Below, piece by piece: positions 1 through 6,571 of a stretch of DNA of 59,594 nt. The DNA is from HK-STAS-PATE-36 sp964610345. Its GTDB lineage: Bacteria; Patescibacteriota; Saccharimonadia; Saccharimonadales; JAGQNJ01. The stretch covers positions 1 through 59,594 of the forward strand of contig CAZSVQ010000002.1 of assembly GCA_964610345.1 (NCBI GenBank), given 5' to 3'. Below the pieces are notes generated by a model that had not been told where the DNA came from, made no database searches, and saw only the letters and a list, made by a program, of their open reading frames with translations. Each line of letters begins with the position of its first letter. Within the stretch, counting starts at the first letter, position 1. Made by a program: the position numbers and the translations under genes.

Positions 1-682
1 TAGCAATCCCTCGCCCTTTGGGCTGATGAAACAGGCTTTTGCTGGGTGGTAAACCACGCCAAGCACTTCGAGGGCAATTAAATATTGCATTTTTTATTGG
101 ATCATTAAAAATAATCACCTTCCATAGATATTTACAAACTTGGTAGGCGTGTCCTTGGTTTGGGTATTGCCTGTCTAGCCCCCACATCGCCCGTGTATAG
201 AGTTTTTTACGGTCTAAACTCATAAAATATCCTAGTAGATCTAATTTAAGTACATAAGCTGGGCGGGTGTAGCTTAGGCTAACAGAACGTATATGATGGT
301 CAAGCCGGCGAATACCGTAAAGCGTGCCTTTGCCAACTCGGCAACTATAATTATCATCAATAAATCTTGCATCCCACCAACTATTTACTTGGTTGAACAA
401 AAAGTGATGAACAACTCTATCACGGAAGTTAGCTGCAAAAATCTCTCGTTTGACAGGCTTGTTTACAATAAAGGCTGTTGATGGGCGTGGGGCGTAACTA
501 CGTGTGTCAATTTCATGGGCAAGTGCCGATATTTCAGCTTTGGCGATTTTTGTAAAAGCAATTACTTCGGCTTTACTAGATTTACCAATTTTAGCGCGAT
601 TATAGGCTTTATTGAGCTCTTTTACTAGCCATTCTTTGCGAATATCTGAAGCCTTAGTGGTTGCTGGAGTATCTTTAGCCAT
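1..682 (-). CDS. Reverse transcriptase of a diversity-generating retroelement (partial, C-terminus beyond window)
   Basis: Translating the minus strand from the ATG at 682 gives an uninterrupted frame of 227 residues to the window edge. Visible motifs are FRDRVVHH (86-93), SCRVGKGT (113-120), KLDLLGYF (146-153, holding the first catalytic Asp) and KSLF...GRGIA (215-227), the start of the conserved block before the YxDD motif, which must lie off the window. These match the retron/DGR/group II-like RT superfamily. The gene directly follows, on the same strand, a gene ending in a lectin-fold variable region, which is the DGR arrangement. In a DGR the RT copies a template repeat into cDNA with adenine-specific errors and the cDNA replaces the variable region. 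No template repeat or avd gene is visible in the 120 bp between the genes, so they would have to lie further left. No Shine-Dalgarno is evident. Confidence 0.85.
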   Translation of the reverse strand, partial: MAKDTPATTKASDIRKEWLVKELNKAYNRAKIGKSSKAEVIAFTKIAKAEISALAHEIDTRSYAPRPSTAFIVNKPVKREIFAANFRDRVVHHFLFNQVNSWWDARFIDDNYSCRVGKGTLYGIRRLDHHIRSVSLSYTRPAYVLKLDLLGYFMSLDRKKLYTRAMWGLDRQYPNQGHAYQVCKYLWKVIIFNDPIKNAIFNCPRSAWRGLPPSKSLFHQPKGRGIA

Positions 683-722
683 GCTGTATTTCTATTGTCT
701 GATGGGGGATAATTCTAGTGTA

Positions 723-797
723 AAATATGGCCAGTCGACTCGGCGGGGTTAGGGGTGGTCACCCCTAACCGCCATGCCTCGCTTTGTGGCCATATTT
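723..797. repeat. Nested inverted repeat between DGR variable region and RT
   Basis: A perfect 11-bp inverted repeat with a 2-nt loop (747-757 / 760-770, GGTTAGGGGTG) sits inside a second perfect 11-bp inverted repeat (723-733 / 787-797, AAATATGGCCA). The outer arm starts 7 bp past the stop codon of the variable protein. Hairpin or cruciform elements just downstream of the variable region are known to be needed for target recognition in some DGRs. It could also simply end transcription between the two genes. It lacks a canonical T-run on either side. Confidence 0.75.
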
Positions 798-803
798 AAT
801 TTT

Positions 804-2540
804 TTACAAGAGACAGCGAACCCCAATACCGTAAGCCCTAACGACGCCGTCGCCAGGATAAACGTAGCCAGAACCGAAGTACGCGAGGAAAGCGATATCC
901 GCAGTATCCGGGAAAGCCGAACTAGACCACAGGACGCCGAAGACACCCTGGCCGACGAAGCCCTCACCCCAGTAGCCAGCAAATTGTCCTTTAAATGGGC
1001 CGTTAGGTTGCCAGTTTTGGTAATGTTCCCCGTAATTGCTTAAGTAGGTGGGGTCTTGGCCATTTGGGAAACCTGCCATTTTAGCGCTTAGTTCGTTGAA
1101 TTCGTTGGTTGAGAGGGGTATGCCTGTGTTAGTATCTATTCCACCGATTGGTAGTCTCCAGTTTTTAGGGCAGATGGAGTGTGGGGCATTGCCGGCATTC
1201 TCATCGTGGGAGGTCCTGGATTCTCCTGCGGTTACAGCTGGCCAATTGTAGAGGTTGCCGTAGTCATCTGAGTTAGTTACTTCGGCGGTAGAAATACCGG
1301 GTCCATCATCTTGGACTAGGTTAGATGTATCTATGGTGATGTTCCAGCTGTTATCTAGGGTTGACCAGGTAAATGCAGTGGTACCGTTGCTATCAAGTTG
1401 ACCAGAACGGCTGGTGGTGACCGTTTGGCCTACGGCTGTAGTTAGAGCGGCAGCCACTGTATCGCCATCTACATCATAACTGAAAGGGCCAACGGTGGTA
1501 GAGATTGGAGTGGATATATTTAAGCTCCAGGTGCCACTGGTCGAATTATCCCAGCCACTTGTGACTCTAAGTGCGGTTGGTATTTGGTAAGCGTATGGGT
1601 CATCATAGCTTAGGTAACTGCTGGAATCTCCACTATAGAGTTGCGGTAGGGTGAAGTTACTAGTTATGTCTGTGTCTTGGGGTGTAAGTAGAGTTGTACC
1701 TGAATTTGAACCTAGTTTTAGGTTGTTGAGCATCCAACAGTTGCTGTCGGCTAGTTTGGCTACTTGGTAGGTTTGGTTGTCTCCCCTAGCGTCAGTTAGG
1801 GTTAGGATAGCTTCGTTGTTAGAGCCATCATAGATTGTCATGTTATCTTGGCAATAGGTTGATGTTAGCTCTTGCATGGTAGTTGGAGTTGGTGGAATTA
1901 TTGATGGGTTGTCGGTAGCATTATAGGTTAGTTGTAATTGTTTGGTGCCAGCTGTTACTGTGTCGTCTATGGTGAAGTATAGGGTGGCTTCTGTTGTGTC
2001 ATTACTGGTTGCTGAACTGGTGGTTTTTAGAGTTAGCGGAGTGGCGTTTGGAACTAGGGTGGTATTGGTGGCTATTTCTCCGCCTTTTATGCCAATAGCT
2101 ATGCCTGGTTCAGTTGATTGGAGTTGGGCGGTTAGGGTGTACCCACTTGAGTTGACTGTGCCGGTGGTTAGGTTTGTGGTGGAGTTTACCGATCCGCCAC
2201 CATTAGGGATAGTTACATTAATGTTGTTTTGGCCGGTGCCAAGAGTTAGGGTTGGATCTGCAAAAGCTTGCGAAGTAAATACTAAACCTGCTACGGCGAA
2301 GGCAAGCAAACTAAATATACTTAAGCTTTGGGTACTCTTAAGTTGTTTGAAGTATTTAGATTTGTTGGCAGATAAACGCCATATAAGAATTGCTATAACA
2401 ATAATAGCAACTGCAATAATTGCAATTGTTGTAATTGCAGATTGTGGGGTGCCAGTATTGGCTAGGTTAGAATTTGAGCTTGCAGTACTTGTGTTGGCGT
2501 TTTCTATATTAACAGTTATGGTTTGGTTGATGGTTTCCAA
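804..2540 (-). CDS. DGR target: membrane-anchored surface protein with C-terminal C-type-lectin-fold variable domain
   Basis: The start is TTG at 2540, chosen because GGAG lies 7 nt upstream and an in-frame TAA sits just before it. The 578-residue protein has LANTG at 26-30, a transmembrane helix at about 35-54 and a second hydrophobic, signal-like stretch at 72-94 ending AFA. A Thr/Asn-rich extracellular region follows. From about residue 225 on it resembles the Fibrobacter succinogenes major paralogous / FGE-like domain (CWMLNNLKLG, YGNLYNWPA, CPKNWRLP, LWSSSA, GVRCLL). The last 55 or so residues are the probable variable region. It probably displays a diversified ligand-binding surface outside the cell. 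The six-copy hexanucleotide repeat just upstream may affect its expression. What it binds cannot be told from the sequence. Confidence 0.8.
   Translation of the reverse strand: METINQTITVNIENANTSTASSNSNLANTGTPQSAITTIAIIAVAIIVIAILIWRLSANKSKYFKQLKSTQSLSIFSLLAFAVAGLVFTSQAFADPTLTLGTGQNNINVTIPNGGGSVNSTTNLTTGTVNSSGYTLTAQLQSTEPGIAIGIKGGEIATNTTLVPNATPLTLKTTSSATSNDTTEATLYFTIDDTVTAGTKQLQLTYNATDNPSIIPPTPTTMQELTSTYCQDNMTIYDGSNNEAILTLTDARGDNQTYQVAKLADSNCWMLNNLKLGSNSGTTLLTPQDTDITSNFTLPQLYSGDSSSYLSYDDPYAYQIPTALRVTSGWDNSTSGTWSLNISTPISTTVGPFSYDVDGDTVAAALTTAVGQTVTTSRSGQLDSNGTTAFTWSTLDNSWNITIDTSNLVQDDGPGISTAEVTNSDDYGNLYNWPAVTAGESRTSHDENAGNAPHSICPKNWRLPIGGIDTNTGIPLSTNEFNELSAKMAGFPNGQDPTYLSNYGEHYQNWQPNGPFKGQFAGYWGEGFVGQGVFGVLWSSSAFPDTADIAFLAYFGSGYVYPGDGVVRAYGIGVRCLL
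807..968 (-). other. Probable DGR variable region (VR)
   Basis: The coding strand of 807-962 has only 13 adenines in 156 bases and about 58% G+C, in a clearly AT-rich genome. Codons of the form NNC (GTC, TTC, GGC, TAC, GAC, ATC, CTC) dominate, as expected when AAC codons of a template repeat are randomised at their adenines. It ends a protein in the GxxVRC motif typical of DGR lectin-fold domains. Exact borders need the template repeat, which is not in the window. Confidence 0.75.
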
Positions 2541-2559
2541 AGTTAGACTCCGTTAGGCC

Positions 2560-2595
2560 TTCTGCTTCTGCTTCTGCTTCTGCTTCTGCTTCTGC
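2560..2595. repeat. Hexanucleotide microsatellite (TTCTGC)6
   Basis: Six perfect tandem copies of TTCTGC (GCAGAA on the coding strand of the gene that starts at 2540). The array ends 19 bp upstream of that gene's TTG start, just before its ribosome-binding site. Such arrays change copy number by slipped-strand mispairing. Outside the coding sequence they can alter promoter or RBS spacing. Confidence 0.9.
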
Positions 2596-2695
2596 TTACA
2601 AATTATATTATGCTTATGATTATACTAAAATACAGCTGAAGAGCAAAGAAAAAATAATGTTTTCGTACAAACTTGTATCTGTTTGTATCGTATTA

Positions 2696-3025
2696 TCATC
2701 GGTTGTCGCCTTTGCCTTTGATTTTTCCGCGAGCCTGGCGGTCAGCTAGTTTATCTATGTTAAGTTGGCCAATTTGCTCCAGATCGTAATCCAGAAAACT
2801 GCCGAGAGTTGCGATATACCACAAAACATCTCCAAGCTCTTTGGCGATATCATCTTTGTTTAACTTGGCCAGGTCAGAATCTTGGTCTCGCACCAACTTC
2901 TTAACCTTCTCTGCGATTTCCCCTGCCTCACCCACCAGCCCCAAAACTAAATGGAAAAACTCGTTGTTCTTATCTTTACCAGAAGCCGTTTTTAAGGCTA
3001 GCACTTGGTATTCATTTAATGTCAT
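2696..3025 (-). CDS. MazG-like nucleotide pyrophosphohydrolase
   Basis: This 109-residue protein has the all-alpha NTP pyrophosphatase signature: GLVGEAGEIAE followed by KELGDVLWYIA, giving the ExxE...ExxD metal-binding set. Proteins of this short, single-domain type hydrolyse non-canonical or excess NTPs or dNTPs to NMP and pyrophosphate in the cytoplasm. The start overlaps the stop of the upstream threonylcarbamoyl-adenylate synthase gene by 4 nt, so the two are translationally coupled. Preferred substrate cannot be told from sequence. Confidence 0.85.
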   Translation of the reverse strand: MTLNEYQVLALKTASGKDKNNEFFHLVLGLVGEAGEIAEKVKKLVRDQDSDLAKLNKDDIAKELGDVLWYIATLGSFLDYDLEQIGQLNIDKLADRQARGKIKGKGDNR

Positions 3026-3597
3026 TTAATCCTCCCTGTTTCTTCATCAATTATTACCTTACCTTCTCGTATTACCTCTACCGCATCATCTACAATCCTT
3101 ATAACGGTGGACGGCTCACTAATTAGCTCTCCACCATCAATATAAAAATCTACATCATTACCAAAATAAGCCTTAGCTTCAATAATATTCTTAGCCGGAG
3201 GTTCACCAGGTTTGTTTGCACTAGAGGTTACCAATACACCAGTTTTTTGTAGCAAATTTTTTAATTCTGGATTATCGGGAATACGCACGGCTAATGAATA
3301 TTTTCCTTGATGTAAATAACTCAGAACTGGTCCGGTCGGGATAACCACACTGACTGCACCTGGCCAATAGGCCTCGACAGCCGTTAAATAACGACGTTTT
3401 AAACCAAGCTCGACCAACTGCTCTATACTGCCAGCAATTAGAGTTCCGGGCTTTTGCTCACGGTTTTTCAAACCATACAATCTCTTAACAGCTCCTTCAT
3501 CACTTGCCTTAGCAACCAATCCATACAGCGTATCTGTTGGCAAAATACCAACTTTACCGGCATTTAAATAATCTTCTACTTCCCTATATTGCATCAT
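3022..3597 (-). CDS. tsaC: L-threonylcarbamoyladenylate synthase (Sua5/YrdC/TsaC family)
   Basis: The product makes threonylcarbamoyl-AMP from threonine, bicarbonate and ATP, the first step of t6A37 tRNA modification. Family motifs are GILPTDTLYGL, the KNREQKP block, SLAVRIPDN and VTSSANKPGEPPA. The frame is open further upstream, but the ATG at 3597 is preferred: family alignment begins here and a TATAAT hexamer ends 7 nt before it. An upstream start at 3654 would run into the divergent mscS gene. The protein is 191 residues, so it is a TsaC-length form without the Sua5 C-terminal domain. It lies in an operon with the MazG-like gene. Confidence 0.9.
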   Translation of the reverse strand: MMQYREVEDYLNAGKVGILPTDTLYGLVAKASDEGAVKRLYGLKNREQKPGTLIAGSIEQLVELGLKRRYLTAVEAYWPGAVSVVIPTGPVLSYLHQGKYSLAVRIPDNPELKNLLQKTGVLVTSSANKPGEPPAKNIIEAKAYFGNDVDFYIDGGELISEPSTVIRIVDDAVEVIREGKVIIDEETGRIK

Positions 3598-3620
3598 AAG
3601 GTGTATTATAACTGTAAGCG
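3598..3620. promoter_or_regulatory. Divergent, overlapping leaderless promoters of tsaC and mscS
   Basis: Only 23 bp separate two divergent start codons. The minus-strand -10 TATAAT (3605-3610) ends 7 nt before the tsaC ATG. The plus-strand -10 TATAAC (3607-3612) ends 8 nt before the mscS ATG. The hexamers overlap by 4 bp, leaving no room for a 5' UTR or Shine-Dalgarno in either direction. Confidence 0.6.
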
Positions 3621-4511
3621 ATGTGGGAAACAGCATTAAATAGCGTAGAATCAAGATTAAGTGAGGTTTGGCACTTACTTATTGATTGGTCAGTTGCCCA
3701 TTTACTGCAAATAATCATCATAATTGTTGGTGCAGAAGTGCTATATCGTGTACTAACAAAAACTGTCAATAAAATTATCCATAAAGCTACACATCGGCCA
3801 GATTTATTCCCAACAGAATCAGACCGCAAAAAACGCCTTAAAACACTAGATAGCTTGATAAACGCTGTACTAAGGATTGCGATTTTTGTGATTGCCACAA
3901 TTATGGTCATAAATGAAATGGGTATTAATACCGCTCCGCTGATTGCTAGCGCCGGAATTATTGGAGTAGCTTTGGGTTTTGGTGCCCAAAGCTTAATCCG
4001 TGATTTTATGAGTGGATTTTTTGTTATCACCGAAAATCAATATAGGGTCGGCGATGTAATTGAAGTTATGACTAACCCTGCTGGGGTTAAAATTGCCGGT
4101 ACGGTTGAGGCGATCACCATCAGAACAACCGTTATTCGTGATCAAGATGGCCGAATAAATCATATTCCCAACGGCAGCATTATGACCACCTCTAACTTAA
4201 CAATGAACTATGCAGGTTTAAATGAAGATTTAGCCGTTGACCCGAAAACAGATATCGACAAACTAGAGCATATCATCAATCATGTAGGTGAAGAGTTAGT
4301 GCGCGATACAAAAGTTGGGCGCAAAATAATACAGCCACCATATTTTGATAGAATCGATAAAATTAATGGCGAAGCAATGATTGTTAAGATTTTTGGCAAA
4401 ACTAACCCGGGCGAACAGTGGAAGGTACGTGGCGCCTTTTATAAAAAACTAAAACCCGCATTAGAAAAAAACCACATTAAACTAGCTCCATCTTCAACTA
4501 ACAACAATTAA
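3621..4511 (+). CDS. mscS: Small-conductance mechanosensitive channel (MscS family)
   Basis: This is a 296-residue membrane channel that opens under membrane tension to release solutes during osmotic downshock. Three transmembrane helices are visible at about 28-46, 78-98 and 107-134. The last carries the Gly/Ala-rich pore sequence GVALGFGAQSLIRDFMSGFF, followed by the beta domain (YRVGDVIEV) and an alpha/beta C-terminal domain. The length matches E. coli MscS. It is transcribed divergently from tsaC and ends 2 bp from the convergent HAD gene. Confidence 0.92.
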   Translation: MWETALNSVESRLSEVWHLLIDWSVAHLLQIIIIIVGAEVLYRVLTKTVNKIIHKATHRPDLFPTESDRKKRLKTLDSLINAVLRIAIFVIATIMVINEMGINTAPLIASAGIIGVALGFGAQSLIRDFMSGFFVITENQYRVGDVIEVMTNPAGVKIAGTVEAITIRTTVIRDQDGRINHIPNGSIMTTSNLTMNYAGLNEDLAVDPKTDIDKLEHIINHVGEELVRDTKVGRKIIQPPYFDRIDKINGEAMIVKIFGKTNPGEQWKVRGAFYKKLKPALEKNHIKLAPSSTNNN

Positions 4512-4513
4512 AC

Positions 4514-5074
4514 TTATTGGGATAAAAATGATTCTGCAATTCTGCGACCGTCTTTGTTGCTTGGTCTAAAGTGTTTATCTTTACCAACAAATTTAATAAG
4601 TGCCGAGCAAGTTAAAAACCCTGCCCTTAGCGCGTAGTCTGCTTTAACAGCAACGGGCGTATTATGGCGTGCTACACGTACGCCTAATGTATTAAAATTA
4701 TGTTTTGCAAAAATTAATTTTGCCATCCAAACATCCGCAACCGCCCTATCGCCTAAAATTACAATATCATCGGTTAAGCCGTTAAGTTGTTCTGCAACTC
4801 GCTCAAACAGATTACGTTTATCCCAAACTGGTTTATTGGCAGCCACGCCTGAATCTGCGTTTAAAATAGATTGTCTTTGGTGCATCAAAGTCCTATCCGG
4901 GTTTGCAGAAACCAACATTAACCGACCAACGTTAGACAAAGCCTCTTCAACATCTGGGTACATATTTAATGAGCCATGCTCAAACAATGTTTGGTCACAA
5001 TCACTAACAACAACCGCGCCTTCTAGCGAAGGTAGTTGTTCTAGGTTTTCTATTTTTACGTCATAAATTGACAT
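4514..5074 (-). CDS. HAD-superfamily phosphatase, YqeG-like (subfamily IIIA)
   Basis: The HAD motifs are present: SDCDQT (D25, D27 nucleophile and acid/base), SAN around residue 56 (motif II Ser), Lys near 81-86 and GDRAVAD at 108-114 (motif III). The spacing resembles YqeG/Gep4-type phosphatases, which include phosphatidylglycerophosphate phosphatase. The usual DNDNTL is SDCDQTL here. The protein is 186 residues and cytosolic. Substrate is unproven. The gene stands alone, convergent with mscS. Confidence 0.7.
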   Translation of the reverse strand: MSIYDVKIENLEQLPSLEGAVVVSDCDQTLFEHGSLNMYPDVEEALSNVGRLMLVSANPDRTLMHQRQSILNADSGVAANKPVWDKRNLFERVAEQLNGLTDDIVILGDRAVADVWMAKLIFAKHNFNTLGVRVARHNTPVAVKADYALRAGFLTCSALIKFVGKDKHFRPSNKDGRRIAESFLSQ

Positions 5075-5121
5075 TGACTGAGTAATAATATCACGCTGAA
5101 AACTAAAGTAAAGACTTGCTT

Positions 5122-5652
5122 TTACTGTATGCTTAGGCTAGTGTCGCTTACATCGTCGGTAGTGAAATCTTGAGTATCATCAACACTGTTGAGTTGTTGG
5201 TCAATCTGTTCAGTGGTTTGGTCAACGCCTTCTGGTGTTGCATCAACTACTGCTGGTTCTGTTGTAGCTGGGGCTGGTTCTGTATTTTGAACAGGAGCTG
5301 GCTCAGTTTTTTTGTTATATACCATAAAATAATAACCCCCGCCAGCAATTGCTAAGCCAAGAAACAAGACTACGAATACGCCAATCATTAAACCTTTTTT
5401 AGATTTTTTAATTTTTTGCGAATTAGCAGTTTGCTCAGAAAATGGCTGCGCAACCGGTGCAAAGCTTGGGCTAGTTGCGCCATCTGTGCGAGGCCTTGTG
5501 TATTCCATAGTTGCCGGTCTACTTACAGACCCGGATGGTGATATAACAGTTGGTTGCTGTGTAGGCTGCGGCTGAGGTGGAGCTTGGACAGTTGGACGTT
5601 GAATATCCATTACTGGAGTAGTTGGTTGATTGTCGTTATTGTTGGGTTGCAC
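5122..5652 (-). CDS. Single-pass membrane protein with Pro/Gln-rich cytoplasmic part and Thr/Asp-rich tail
   Basis: No known family is recognised. The start is set at GTG 5652, because AGGAGG lies 8 nt upstream within the end of the preceding gene; a longer frame opens at 5694. The 176-residue protein has a Pro/Gln/Thr-rich N-terminal half, a basic stretch (KIKKSKKG) and one transmembrane helix (GVFVVLFLGLAIAGGGYYFM). An acidic, Pro/Ala/Thr-rich low-complexity tail follows, likely outside the cell. It overlaps the upstream coiled-coil gene by 17 nt, so translation is probably coupled and the two products may act together in the envelope. Confidence 0.65.
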   Translation of the reverse strand: MQPNNNDNQPTTPVMDIQRPTVQAPPQPQPTQQPTVISPSGSVSRPATMEYTRPRTDGATSPSFAPVAQPFSEQTANSQKIKKSKKGLMIGVFVVLFLGLAIAGGGYYFMVYNKKTEPAPVQNTEPAPATTEPAVVDATPEGVDQTTEQIDQQLNSVDDTQDFTTDDVSDTSLSIQ

Positions 5653-6310
5653 CTGTCGCTCCTCCTGCTGGTTGAGTTGAATCTGGTGTCGCACTACTAG
5701 TAGCTTGTTTTTGCGTAACCAAATCGTCTTTAGTCTGTTTTAACGTGACCTTTATGACATTATTTATGTATGCCCGTATATCAACAACTTCTTGCATTAG
5801 TTTAGTGTGATATATTCTTGCTTCCTCTAGCGAAGCCTTGAGTGCAAGAGGGTCGTTTGCGCAGTCCGCACTAGATGCATCATCAATTGCTTGTTTGTAT
5901 GCTGTTAAGTCTGTTGCAAATGTGTCAGTTTTAGCTTTGAGCTCTTTGCTTTGGGCTTCAAGGTTAGTTGTAGAGATATTTTTAGCTTTTAGCTTGGCTG
6001 TTAAATCTTCTAGCGACGTGTTGATTGAGCCATGCACTTTTACTCGCTTTTCTTGAACAGTACCCGCACGCACACTTAACGCTTTCAGTTTTTCTTGAGC
6101 AACACTGCACCTAAGCTTTAGCTTATTTAGGTCACTTTTACTTGGCTGTGTTTTTAATTTAGTTTTATACTGCTCAACACGTTGCTGGAGATTACTTTGT
6201 TCTGCGGTTACCCGGGCATCTATCGCCAAAGTTTGCGCCAAAAATACTGGTGTTACCACTGCTAGTGGTAAAAGTATAAGTATTATTAATGATTTTAAAA
6301 ATTTATTCAT
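5636..6310 (-). CDS. Secreted or membrane-anchored coiled-coil protein of unknown function
   Basis: This 224-residue protein begins with a signal-like segment (FLKSLIILILLPLAVVTPVFLAQTLA), then a long helical, Lys/Glu/Gln-rich coiled coil to about residue 205. It ends in a Ser/Thr/Gly-rich tail. Two cysteines (in LRCSV and SADCANDP) could form a disulfide. No enzyme motif is visible. It lies directly upstream of, and overlaps, the single-pass membrane protein gene. A structural role in the envelope is an inference from architecture only. Confidence 0.65.
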   Translation of the reverse strand: MNKFLKSLIILILLPLAVVTPVFLAQTLAIDARVTAEQSNLQQRVEQYKTKLKTQPSKSDLNKLKLRCSVAQEKLKALSVRAGTVQEKRVKVHGSINTSLEDLTAKLKAKNISTTNLEAQSKELKAKTDTFATDLTAYKQAIDDASSADCANDPLALKASLEEARIYHTKLMQEVVDIRAYINNVIKVTLKQTKDDLVTQKQATSSATPDSTQPAGGATGATQQ

Positions 6311-6571
6311 TTATAAATAACTACCGTAAGCATTATTGTAGCACAATTTTCAAATTGATATATGTTTTTTAAAAACTTTTTAGCAAAAACGAATAAGTAA
6401 CAATTACAAGTCACACGCATTTGAGTGAAATATGCGGCGAAAACGAGGAGCAGAAAGAAACGCACACTTAGTGTGCTGATTGAGTACCGCAGTTTTCAGC
6501 AAAGTCATGTGCCAAAAACATTAGCAGTGTTCCGTACTTTGTATGTAAGCAGGCTAATGTGATATGTGTAC
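6311..6571. other. Intergenic region with several inverted repeats, possible structured RNA
   Basis: There is no credible reading frame here. Inverted repeats include CGCAT/ATGCG (6416-6420 / 6432-6436), a perfect GCACAC-TTA-GTGTGC hairpin (6462-6476) enclosed by GAAAAC/GTTTTC (6439-6444 / 6492-6497), and CATTAGC/GCTAATG (6519-6525 / 6553-6559). The sequence is less AT-rich than other gaps here. It could be a small RNA, the 3' region of the minus-strand gene starting at 8296, or a dispersed repeat. I do not recognise a known RNA family. Confidence 0.35.

Noticed and set aside
293..481. Plus-strand frame of 62 codons inside the RT region
   Set aside because: The minus strand carries an uninterrupted RT with clear motifs over the same bases; the plus frame is a shadow.
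1942..2556. Plus-strand 204-codon frame antisense to the DGR target
   Set aside because: Val/Ser-rich composition typical of an antisense shadow; the minus frame has domains, signal and RBS.
4990..5121. Extra small gene between the HAD and single-pass membrane genes
   Set aside because: The gap is under 50 bp after fixing starts and has no frame.
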